From assembly GCA_963978545.1 (NCBI GenBank), contig OZ021730.1, positions 868,001-932,000 of the forward strand: 64,000 nt of DNA, given 5' to 3'. The translations under genes and the position numbers were made by a program. Positions 21,001 through 29,903 of this stretch are shown here, piece after piece. Positions within the stretch are counted from its first letter, which is position 1. Every line of letters starts with the position of its first letter. The notes under the pieces are model-generated. The model worked only from the letters and a program-made list of their open reading frames with translations, had not been told where the DNA came from and did no database searches. This stretch comes from Linyphia triangularis. Lineage: Eukaryota; Arthropoda; Arachnida; Araneae; Linyphiidae.

Positions 21001-21932
21001 GAATCTTTTCCAGCTAGATAGATATCGTTGACTTCTGGAACAAGTTCTGTGAACCAAAACCTGTCTTTAGACATGTGCGTTGACGCTCCACTGTCAAGAA
21101 CCCATGTGTTATCGCACTGTTCTTTCTCCTGTGCAGAAACTTGTAGAGCAGATTTGTTTTCTTTTGTATAGTTCACAGTTCGGTTATTTCCGTTTTCGTA
21201 CTTAGATCCTCTGTTACCACACGAAATGTCACTTCCACGATTCTTATTTCTTTGAAAACACGATCTGGCAATGTGCCCTGGACGTCTACATATGTAGCAC
21301 ACTCTTGAATTTGAATTCTGCTTCTTCCTTGAGTAGAATGCTTCGGCATTGATCCCCTCAGCATGTCGGTTGTTTGTCGAACCGAAACTTTTTTCTTCTT
21401 CACGTAGAATCTCCAGCACTTCCTCTAAACTCTTCTCACGCTGCGTTTTTAATATTTCTCTAACTTTCGTGTATTTTCCACTCAGTCCACGAACAGTATA
21501 GTACACCAGTTCTCGATGAGAAATTTCAAGTCCAAGTGATTGGCACTTTGTAGATACACCTCTTGCTCTCGCAATATAATCATTTGCTGCTTCGTTGTGT
21601 CGAATTTCTATATTTTTAAGTTCGTTTCCGGCATCAATTTTTCTGTCTTCAGCTTGGCCGGTAAAGTTTGCTTTAATCTTCTCCCACAAAGTTTTTGCGT
21701 CTTCTTCAGCCGCGTACTGGAGTGATTGTTCATCTGATAAGGATAACTTGATATATGCAACGGCATCGGCATTTTTCTGTATCCATAGTGCAGCCGCATC
21801 TCCTTCCAGATCTTCTGGTTTCACTTCGAATATTACTGTATCCAGTCTTTTTAACGTTAGTGCCGCTTTGATTTTCAGGGCCCAAATAAAATAATTATTT
21901 CCAGTCAGTTCAGGAACATTTAAACGTTCCAT
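18072..21932 (-). CDS. Copia gag-pol polyprotein with altered RT active site
   Basis: A single 1286-codon frame without stops. Gag spans about 1-205. A CCHC knuckle lies at 212-225 (CYICRRPGHIARSC). The aspartic protease is at D280 (LDSGASTHM). A pre-integrase HHCC block follows (HNRLCH...CEVC), then the DDE integrase core (HVDLCGP, RTDNGREF, ESNGKVERANR), RT (LYGLPQSSRNFY, YVDD near 974) and RNase H with TKSSNKSRHM near the end. The RT motif normally reading FDVKTAFLYG reads FYIKTAYLYG. Tyr890 (codon 19263-19265) therefore replaces the first catalytic Asp, and the RT is probably dead despite the intact frame. Confidence 0.95.
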   Translation of the reverse strand: MERLNVPELTGNNYFIWALKIKAALTLKRLDTVIFEVKPEDLEGDAAALWIQKNADAVAYIKLSLSDEQSLQYAAEEDAKTLWEKIKANFTGQAEDRKIDAGNELKNIEIRHNEAANDYIARARGVSTKCQSLGLEISHRELVYYTVRGLSGKYTKVREILKTQREKSLEEVLEILREEEKSFGSTNNRHAEGINAEAFYSRKKQNSNSRVCYICRRPGHIARSCFQRNKNRGSDISCGNRGSKYENGNNRTVNYTKENKSALQVSAQEKEQCDNTWVLDSGASTHMSKDRFWFTELVPEVNDIYLAGKDSKITSEGKGTVRANTVSNKNSVNITMDNVSFVPDLRNNLLSVTAMMNNGCRIVSKYNCVLIFDKNNKFVTKAVLNDNRLEVYLKPFCDPECNISSASNYEIWHNRLCHLNPKYMTIMKEYINLNDVKDFSCEVCDISKITRKSHPSIDINQSSEILELVHVDLCGPVQSESLGGSKYFMVVVDDYSGMYFTYFMTCKSEVLNVLSQFKAKYENLTGKRIKRLRTDNGREFVNEQVDNFLASSGIAHEKTIPYNAESNGKVERANRVLLDRARSILYESKLPFKFWAEAINYCTRVSNVTPRKGKEKIPLESWTGKKPKLNYLKKFGCMAYFHVPKIKRNKFDISGKKGILVGYSRERIGYRIYDPSINKIIEERSVIFNEHIKGSTLIQNEKQELWDIEGLNKNRFQEEIKNKTADFFLSEELSDKTQNSLLPTVAQSESNDEQVLNSNDKQLRRSERIKNKLIIANLSECIPQNISDAKLSNNWLRWEKAINNELDSLNKHKVWEIVDMPGHDTKLIKSKWIFSIKNNDVYKARLVATAFNQIKNVDYSETYSPVVNIESFRILIAIAAKLNLIVGFFYIKTAYLYGELEETVYMLPPPGFETIIGEGKVCKLKKSLYGLPQSSRNFYLKIKGELENIGLLQLASDDCIFMKVDNGNIFILCMYVDDLAIFYNSKEMCDNIVTQIRNIFELHENEKCKFLGLEIFKDDKGIGLSQSEYIEFLLTKHNLENCKSVKTPIVKGEDKSFPLSDDLIDITMYQELLGELLFLANRTRPDISFVTTYLSQFNHKPEKRHYILAKRVLRYLQGTKDKKLFYSNEFGYLNACSDASWGNAENAKSFSGSVILLGDSLISWKCQKQKSVSLSTCEAELFAISETCKNIIWTLDLLNELSFKQFIDDSVILYSDSQAAIQYVKGTKSSNKSRHMNLRFHFVKDLLMDNVIKLKYLQTEYMIADFLTKAVNEEKLLYSLKGISLV

Positions 21933-22052
21933 TTTTCACACGCAAATCACAAAGAATTTCGATTGATCACTAAGTTTCGTTTGAGCATACAGTCACGAAG
22001 TATCGTTTCGTAAGTTTCGTTTTAACACATAGTACAACCCTAACCAACCACG

Positions 22053-22063
22053 CTCTGCTACCA
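22053..22063 (-). other. Primer-binding site (initiator tRNA-Met)
   Basis: The minus strand reads TGGTAGCAGAG two bases inside the 5' LTR. This is the complement of the CTCTGCTACCA 3' end of animal initiator tRNA-Met and would prime minus-strand cDNA. Confidence 0.85.
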
Positions 22064-22065
22064 TT

Positions 22066-22339
22066 TGTTGTTCTTTACCATAAAAATAATAGTCCATGAG
22101 GTAGGGTAGACAAATACATTTAATGACAGGACGGACGATTAACGAACTACGGAGATAAAGTTCACTAAGAACCAATTCGGCACACAGCCTACAAACATCA
22201 GACAGAACCACACAGGTCTTTACACTTTCATGTCTGCAAAAGGAATGATGGTTTCCCGGTAGAGGGAAGAACAAACTACACCTACACGGATCTTGTATTA
22301 ATCCGCATAAAATATAGTTCGCTCGCCCCAATACCAACA
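22066..22339 (-). repeat. 5' LTR of copia element
   Basis: 274 bases and the promoter-bearing LTR for the minus-strand element. Followed on the plus strand by TGAAC, the second copy of the target duplication. Confidence 0.95.
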
Positions 22340-22344
22340 TGAAC

Positions 22345-24948
22345 CAGTTTTTCCTGCAAAAAGTATACTCTTCCTCATGTCGAAACAAAAGATAATGCAT
22401 TTGCTTAATTGGGGGTTGGCGAACTGGTTGGCAAGTGCTTTTGGGCTGTTTCCAACTACACTGCCCACCAAACACTCTGCATTCCCTCTTGTTACTTGTA
22501 ATACCGATTTTTGACTGGCTTCTTATTGTAAGACTGACTCTTTCTTGTAATACTGACTCTTGGTGGGCAATGATATGTCATTCCTATTGCTTGACTTGTA
22601 CTCTACTCTGTTTCGGGTTGTTGCACCACAACTGTTTTTTTTTTGAGGGGGGAGGGACTTTGCCTGGTTTTGTCACGCTTTGAGATGTGTGGCACAGCGT
22701 TCCCTCAGGCGGCCTGCTTCAACGCTGTTGATTTTTAACCCTTCCAGGTGTTGTCCGACCATGCTGTGCGCTTACCTGTTATGTGCGACCTCTTTTCAGG
22801 TTCTGATTAAATTGTCTCTACATGCCCGTGTTGGGTGTTTTTGTTCACGTACCATGGGTGTAGAGTTCAGTTTTGCAACAACCGTGTTGCTGTCGGGATT
22901 TTTTTTTTCTTTTCTTCTCCCGACCTTTTTTTCTGACTTCTTTTTTTTAACGTCAAACTTTTTTTCTTTTCTTTTACTTCTTAATTGGCCTTTGGCTCTT
23001 ATTAATGTTGGACTGCTGTCTTTTATAGCTTCTCCCGAGCACTAATTTGTGCATTTTTGTCGCGTTGGAGGAATTTGCCCGTATTGCGGGAATTATGGAA
23101 AACGCGTCAATTTCCTTTCTCTACTGAAGTGCCCCAAGCCCCTGATGATGTAAGAAGAATACCCTGGGCCTACCTGTGACGTCAGCCAAGGTTGCTGTGG
23201 GCGCTAGTCCTTGCGCCCCCCCCCCCCATGCTAGACCAGGCCTGGTGTCCCCCTTGTGCCGTGATCATCCACTGTGACGTCATGGGTTGGCCATTCGTCA
23301 TCGGAGTACCTCTTCCTACTTGTGACATCATCCAAGGCTCAAGATCAGTGTTGTGCTTTCGTCTTCAGTAGTGTTGTGCCTTCCTCTGTGTTGTGTTGTG
23401 CGCGTGTGTGTGTGCCCAGCGTTGCAGGAATCCAAGCATCGTCCAATAGTGTATCTTGCCATGCTTGGCTAAGTTAATTGAGGGTGAGGTCCCAGCGTTG
23501 CCATGGTTTGGTGAGTCTTTTAATTAAATTTTCTCTGCTCACGGCTTTTGTATATAAATGTATATAGTGTATATAGGTTTATTTCTTAGTATTCTCAATT
23601 GTCCACCATTATGCCAGGGTTAGGTTGTATTTGTGCATTATCTTGATACACCTGTGCATTTAAATTGTTTATTTTTAGCATGTTAATTGACAATCCGCGA
23701 TATGGTCCTTCTTTGTTTACATTTTATCCCCACTGTTTCCCCACTAATAGTGTTTTTTTAATCATAACACCTGTAATTTAAGTTTGTTTGTGCTCGGTCC
23801 AAGGCTGTCACCCGGAATAGGGGATACTAACCTGTTCCCATACTTTCAAATGTCTAATGTAATTTAAATGGCATGACATTTTTAGTTTTAAGCAGGTATA
23901 AGCCCCCCCCCTAATTTTTGAACTATCATCCCGATTAGGGCATATAATATATCTTTTTGGGGTGTTTTGTTCTTACTTACCTGTTCCCACCCCCCTTGGA
24001 CCGATCCCATAACTGGTTTTCTTACAATTTTAGTGTAACATAATACACACCTGTTGTTTACCTTTTATTCCCACTGCTTCCCCACTAATAGGGGTTTTTT
24101 AATTTTAACACCCTTAATTATTGATTGATTGTGCTCGGTCCAAGGCTGTCATCCGGAATAGGTGATACTCACCTGTTCCCAAAATTTGAATTGCCTATCT
24201 CAATTTAAATGGCATGTCATTTTTAGTTTTTTACAGGTATAAGCCCCCCCCCCCCTAATTTTTGATCTATCATTCCGATTAGGGCTTATTATATATCTTT
24301 TTAGGCTATCTTAGTCCAACTTACCTGTTCCCACCCTCATTGGACCGATCCCAATGCTGGGTTACTTGTAATTTTAGTGTTATGCAATGCACACCTGTTT
24401 CATCGCCCCCCCCCCCTCATTTCTCGTGTTCTAATTATGCTAGCTCCTTGAAAATTTAGATTCGGAGTCCGCATGGGGTACCCATTACGAAAATCAAATT
24501 TGTTTTCACCTACCCCCATATTTTAATGTTGATGGATTCCGGTTACCTGTACACCTGAATGTTTAATCATTAATAACTCCGGTCCATATTATGATTTTAA
24601 GTTGGGGTTTGGCCTAAAAGGTAGATTACTTCATCCTGCTCACATTTTTGGGTGGCTTTAGTGTTTATTTTGATTTTTAATAGTGTTTTTCGGGCGTGGC
24701 GGCACTTTTTCTTTGATGTTTTAACTGCTTACCTTTGTAGTTCCGCCCCTTATTTAAGCGCCTGCTTCTCGGCCGATTTGTTTGTAATTTTATATTTAGA
24801 AGTTGTTATTGGCCCTCTTTCGAATGCAAGTGGTTTGGTGTTTCTATCTTGTGTTTTAGATGGTTCACCTGACCACACCTGTTCTTTTGCCCCCCCCCCC
24901 CCATTTTCTCGGGCCCTAATTATGCTAGCGCCCTGCAAATTTATATTC
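22345..24948. other. Upstream flank of the R2-like element, with tandem repeats and C tracts
   Basis: No gene is seen. Continuous with 47718-49227 once element C is removed. It contains long C tracts (for example near 23214, 23907, 24247, 24405 and 24891) and tandem repeats. One unit of about 340 bases repeats at about 23722 and 24062 and contains the phrase GTGCTCGGTCCAAGGCTGTC. A second, diverged repeat is shared by about 24600-24900 and 47880-48130. TGACGTCA occurs near 23178 and 23276. Part of this may be the 5'UTR of the R2-like element. Confidence 0.5.
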
Positions 24949-24962
24949 GGGCTCCCCCTGTG
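24949..24962. repeat. Target-site duplication of Jockey C, left
   Basis: GGGCTCCCCCTGTG, matching 47704-47717 exactly, 22.7 kb away. Confidence 0.9.
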
Positions 24963-24983
24963 GTTGGTTGGTTCGATTTTTCT

Positions 24984-25016
24984 GGCACAAGGGCTTCACG
25001 TGGGCCATACTGTGCC
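24984..25016 (-). other. 3'UTR hairpin of Jockey C
   Basis: Sense strand GGCACA pairs with TGTGCC over a 33-base element, 21 bases from the 3' end. Relative to A4 the stem pair C-G has become U-A-type (GGCGCA/TGCGCC to GGCACA/TGTGCC), preserving pairing. Confidence 0.75.
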
Positions 25017-25201
25017 GAAAAAATTTATCTAAATCTACCATGTTAAAAATAAACGATTAAAAATATATTGAGATCAACAAAGGGTAAAAGATTTTATATA
25101 AAATTCTAAATCAAGTAATAAAATCCAATCTCAAGTAAGAATCTAAAAAGATTTTCATGTGGGGGTGAACTTAAAAGAGATGATAATGGAGGATGATTAA
25201 A

Positions 25202-28200
25202 TTAAAAAAATTTCAATCTGATGGCGTTAAAAGCTGGACATTCATTTAAAATATGAAACACAGAAAACATAACTCCACAGGTGTTGCATGTGGGGGCATC
25301 TTCTGCCAGCAGAAGATGCACATGGGTAAAACGAGTGTGGCCTATTCTAAGACGGGTCAGGAGCACTTCCCTTTTCCGAGATAGCTGAATGGGCGCGAAT
25401 CCGGAAATTGAGGGCTGAAACGAACGCAGCTTGTTAGCTGTCTGTGCATCCCACATGGCCTGCCAAGTGAGAGACAGAGCAGTGTCACAAGCTTAATATG
25501 CGTCGTCAGGGCAGAGCCAAGTGCTCCTAGGTCCACTTGCAGTTCGAGCTATTATGTCTGCGCGCTCGTTACCCATGATCCCCACATGACCTGGGATCCA
25601 ACAAAAAAGAACATTAAAACCTCTATCTAAAAGTGTTGAATGAATCTTTAAAATATCTAAAATAAAAGGATGGGTCTGGCTGAGTGGATTACTTAACGCA
25701 TCTAAACAGCTCTTCGAATCTGTATAAATAATCCACTGGCTATGGCCTTGCTGTAAAATATATTGCAAGGCCAAGAAGATAGCCAGGGACTCAGCTGTAA
25801 AGATGGAGCAGCTTTGATGCAGCTCACGTGAGCAGATGTTATCGTCGTAAACTGCAGCTGCTCCGACATGTCCCTGGCTTTTCGACCCATCCGTATACAT
25901 TGCTTTAAAATTTGAAAAGTTATGCCTATGGTAATAAAACAGCTGAGTAAATATTACATCTGGTGTTTCACATTTTTTAAAATTACCAAATACATTTAAA
26001 ACTTTGATGTTATGAGGATGCCAAGGTGGTTGTGTGAATGTGAGAGGACGAATCCTGAAATTATCAATATTATGAGATGTAAGAATGGAATGAATTCGCA
26101 ATGAAAATGATGGAATGCAAGATGGGCGTGAGTTAAAAAGTCTCGTATGAGATGGACTATAAATATTATGAGAGAGAGGATGATGTGGGTGACTTTTAAT
26201 TTTAAAATAAAATTTTAAAGACAGCTTGTCTCGTCTCAGTTTCAAAGGTTGCTCCAAACATATATTAAGTACACTTGGAATTGGTGATGTACGGAAGGCT
26301 CCCGACGCGATTCTGACACCTTGGTGGTGGACAGGGTCAAGGAGCATCAACACCGATTTTCTGGCGGATCCGTACACCACAGAACCATAATCAAGTTTGG
26401 AACGAATAAGGCATCTGTATATTCTCAACAAGGAGGTGGTATCAGCACCCCAGGAAGTGTTAGATAGCACTTTCAGAAGGTTCAGAGCTTTAGTGCACTT
26501 TACTCTCAGATGTTTTATATGAGGCAGGAACGCGAGCTTCGGATCGAAAATGACCCCAAGAAACTTCGTTTCTGATACAATAGGTATCTGAGCCCCATTT
26601 ATAAAAAGCTCAGGGTCGTTATGAAGCTCACGTTTCCTGCAGAAGTGCATGGCCACGGTTTTTTGTGCATTGAATGCAAAGCCATTTTGATTAGCCCAGT
26701 CCGAAATCCTTCTGATGGCAATTTGAATCTGTCTTTCAATAAGAGACATGTTTATTGAGGCGCACGATATTTGAAAGTCGTCGACGAAAAGCGAAACAGA
26801 CACTGCAGGTGGTAGGCAGGTCATAATGTCGTTAACTTTGATGATAAACAGTGCGCAGCTCAATACACTTCCCTGGGGAACGCCTTGCTCCTGAACAAAC
26901 TCATCTGATAAGAAGAGTTGACACGTACTTGGAAGACTCTCCGAGAAAGGAAATTCTCAATAAAGAGTGGTAAATTTCCTCTGAGACCTAAATTATGAAG
27001 GTCTCTGAGGATACCATATCTCCAAGTACGGTCATAGGCTTTCTCCATGTCGAAAAATACAGACACCAAATGGTTCCGCTTGACAAATGCCTCCCGAATG
27101 GATGTTTCAAGGAGGAGCAGGTTGTCAAGTGTACTTCGCATACGACGGAAACCACTTTGAAACCGAGAGAGACAATTGTTGTGTTCCAAATAAAAAAGCA
27201 GACGAGCATTGACTAATTTTTCTAATAGTTTGCATAAGCAACTAGTTAATGCTATTGGTCTGTAGCTGGAAGGACTCTTAGCGTCTTTATCTGGCTTGAC
27301 AATCGGAATTACAAGAGCGCGTTGCCATGCTGACGGAAATTTGTTTTCCCGCCAGATTCTATTATATAGCTTGAGAAGGAACTTGAGTTGGAGAGGCTGG
27401 AGATGTTTCAGCATACTATAATGGATTTCATCATGACCAACAGCTGAGCCGCGAGTATTTGACAGAGCTCGCATTAACTCAGCCATGGTGAAATCAGCAT
27501 TATAGTCTTCCAACTCGGTAGATGAAAAATTTAGTTTAGTTTTCTCAGATTTGGGTTTGATAGAGGCGAAAGGCTCTTTGTAATTCGAGTTGCTGGATAC
27601 TTTTGCGAACGAGTCAGCCAGAGTATCAGCAATACCTTTAGGGTCTGAAACAATACCCAGATCTGTTTCCAAGACAGAAATAGAGTGTCTTGGGTATTGG
27701 CCCTTGATTTTATTTACTTTGTTCCAGACCCTTTTAGAAGAGGTATCCGATGTTATAGTGCTGACATAACGCATCCAAGAGTCCTTCTGGCTACGCCGGC
27801 GGATCCTACGAGCTTCAGCTGGAGCACATTTTAAGGCGATGAGGTTGGCTTCAGTGGGACATCGGCGAAAATTGAACCAAGCCTTCCTCCGCTTTTTATG
27901 TGCATTTTTACAGTCGTGATTCCACCATGGTTTCGGAATTTTCGGTAGATTTGTAGATGTTATAGGAATGGAAAAACGAGCAGCTTCCAATATGGCACGG
28001 GTGATAGAATTTACCGCTTCATCGATATCGTCTTGGTTCACCATCTCGTCAGAGATATCGACGAGGGAAGAAAACTGTTCCCAATCTGCTGATTCAAATA
28101 TAAAACGAGGAGCGCGAACAGAGGGAACATCACCAACTCCTAGCATCCCCAGACGGACGGGGAAGTGATCACTGTGGAAGAGATCCCGTCCGACATGAAA

Positions 28201-28527
28201 CGACCATAGATGTAGGAGAGATGGAGAACACAAGACAAGATCGATGGTGTGAAACGTCCTCGACAGGGTGTGGAAGTGTGTATGTTGCCCATTATTTAGA
28301 AGACACAGATTTTGGTCATCTATCATTTTTTCGACTTGTCTTCCACGTTGATTTACATCTGGGCTACCCCAAAGAGGACTGTGACCATTGAAATCCCCCA
28401 TTAAAATAATAGGGGGTGGAAGATGGTCACAAAGCCTGTCTAATTCTGATTGTCGGATGTTACGATTAGGGGGGAGATAGATTGAGCAAACTGTTACTAA
28501 TATATTTTTCACAGCAGTATAAAACAC
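25202..28527 (-). pseudogene. Jockey C ORF2, distal part (endonuclease end, RT, RNase H), broken
   Basis: Resumes within the endonuclease (VTVCSIYLPP, GDFNGHSPLWG, SDHFPV). It continues through RT (VFFDMEKAYDRTWR, GVPQGSVLS in a shifted frame, FVDD) and RNase H (YTDGSKSQ, ESLAIFLALQ, YTDSKS, GHVGIMGNERAD) and ends with a finger CNTC...HILNEC. A frameshift lies near 26920 before the PQG motif. An in-frame TAA at 25493-25495 cuts the C-terminal quarter. Residues of the open frame beyond 28527 belong to the Polinton end. The proximal 50 codons are at 45564-45712. Confidence 0.9.
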
Positions 28528-29374
28528 AGTAGTATAAAAAGGAGAGTTCCAAGCCAGGAGGGATGGAAGGATGGGATGGGATAATGACGTCACAGGATAT
28601 GACGTCACCGGAAGTGGAGTTGAGTTATTCGACTCCTTCTGTTGAGTTGTTTTCCTCCTGCTTCAGTTTTGGTTTCGGTATAGGCTGTTTCTCGTGACGT
28701 CATAGTGGATATGACGTCATAATATTAAAATTTAGCTTCTTAAAGGTGGCAACACCATTTAGTTTCGATTTCTGCTAAGTTTAGGAAGGCGTGGGGTTGA
28801 GTTGTTTGTTTCCTTCTCCTGAATGAAGACATTATACTTATAGGCTTTTGTGCTTGTGACGTCACAGTGTGTATGACGTCATGACATGAAAATAAATACC
28901 ATTTTTATATGTTTATGTTGGAATATATCCGAATTTAGCTTGTTAGAGGTGGCAACACCTACAATTTTAGATGACGTCATCATCCCTCGTCCCTCATCCG
29001 CAGGGGTTGAGTTGTCCCAAGGAGGGATGAAGGGTTGAGTTGTAATTATGCTGCTTCTAAACAAAAACATTATACTTATAGGCTTTTATGCTTGTGACGT
29101 CACAGTGAGTATGACGTCATAACATGGAAATAAATACGAATTTAATATGTTTCTGCGGGAATATACCCGAATTTAGCTTGTTAGAGATGGCAACACCTAC
29201 AATTTTAGATGACGTCATCGTCCCATCCCTCCATCCTGCAGGAGATGAGTTGTAGGGTTCCTTCTCCTTAATGGAGACATTATACTTATAAGCTTTTATC
29301 TCGTGACGTCACAGTCATTTAAACCTGATTTTAACGTGTTTGAGTGGAAAATTTACCATTTAGAGGTGGCAACA
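28528..29374 (+). repeat. Polinton left terminal inverted repeat
   Basis: 847 bases, highly similar to the reverse complement of 44711-45563. Built of about four diverged modules, each with TGACGTCA pairs, a TATACTTATA block and a GAGGTGGCAACA block. Eleven TGACGTCA octamers start at 28585, 28600, 28695, 28712, 28857, 28874, 28972, 29095, 29112, 29210 and 29304. Confidence 0.95.
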
Positions 29375-29903
29375 TGCTAAGTCTCTCTCTTAATTTAGTT
29401 AGAAAGGTTTAGTTAAAAAGGTGGCGCCATCTATTGATATAAAATAAATTTAAAAATGAAATTAATAAATAAATAATAATGTAATAATGAATAAATTTAA
29501 TAATGTTTTTCCCTAAATATTTTTCGACGAAAGTGGGATTCGAACCAGCATGATAAAATGTCTTCGTGGCTCAGTGATCTGTCGATTTGACAACTGAGCT
29601 ACGAAGACATATTCTCTACAGTATATTTTTGATAGTAATAAATCGTGACTCGTAATTTTTAGTTGGATGCGTTGCGTTAGTCATTGATTCTAAGATTTTA
29701 CTGTAGATCTATTAAATATCATATAAAATTGAATTTATTCAAAGTTAAATGAAAAATATTTCCTAATATTTCTTCTATCAAAATGAAATCAATTTAATTT
29801 TTTTTTAAGTGAGGATCCCACCACCACCCGGTACTTCATTTTAATTGAATTTGTACCGCCTCACTTTGCATCTTCTCACCTACTTCCTATTCTTTTACCA
29901 GAG
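29375..29903. other. Polinton left inner non-coding region
   Basis: Between the TIR and the end of the PolB gene. It holds the tRNA-like block and otherwise AT-rich sequence without genes. Confidence 0.6.
29525..29611 (-). ncRNA. tRNA-like hairpin with Pol III A and B boxes
   Basis: The minus strand has TAGCTCAGTTG (29601-29591), a near-perfect A box, and GGTTCGAATCC (29546-29536), a perfect B box. The A-to-B spacing is about 55 bases, longer than in a typical tRNA. The stretch 29564-29610 also forms a 17-bp stem (TGTCTTCGTGGCTCAGT against its partner, one mismatch). A canonical cloverleaf does not close (acceptor and T stems mispair), so this is a tRNA-derived sequence rather than a clear tRNA gene. 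A degenerate copy is at 36961-37050. Confidence 0.55.

Larger units (their letters stand above)
17714..22339 (-). mobile_element. Complete Ty1/copia LTR retrotransposon
   Basis: Two 274-base LTRs (17714-17987 and 22066-22339) begin TGTTG and end CAACA and appear identical base for base. The 5-bp duplication TGAAC flanks the element (17709-17713 and 22340-22344). A tRNA primer site and a purine tract sit just inside the LTRs, and a single polyprotein frame fills the interior. Identical LTRs indicate a recent insertion. Confidence 0.97.

Noticed and set aside
22680..23045. 121-codon plus-strand frame rich in Phe, Leu and Ser
   Set aside because: It lies in T-rich low-complexity DNA (TTTTTTTTCTTTTCTT). 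The apparent hydrophobicity comes from T-runs, with no family motif or regulatory context.
24652..25032. 126-codon hydrophobic frame
   Set aside because: It spans the R2-like upstream repeats and runs across the Jockey C insertion point into its 3' end, so it cannot be a real gene.
28879..29070. 63-codon frame in the left Polinton TIR, identical in the right TIR (45015-45206)
   Set aside because: Duplicate of repeat sequence full of TGACGTCA motifs. It is identical only because the TIRs are, with no coding signature.
29525..29611. Genuine tRNA gene
   Set aside because: A and B boxes are good, but the acceptor and T stems do not pair and the spacing is too long. Recorded as tRNA-like instead.
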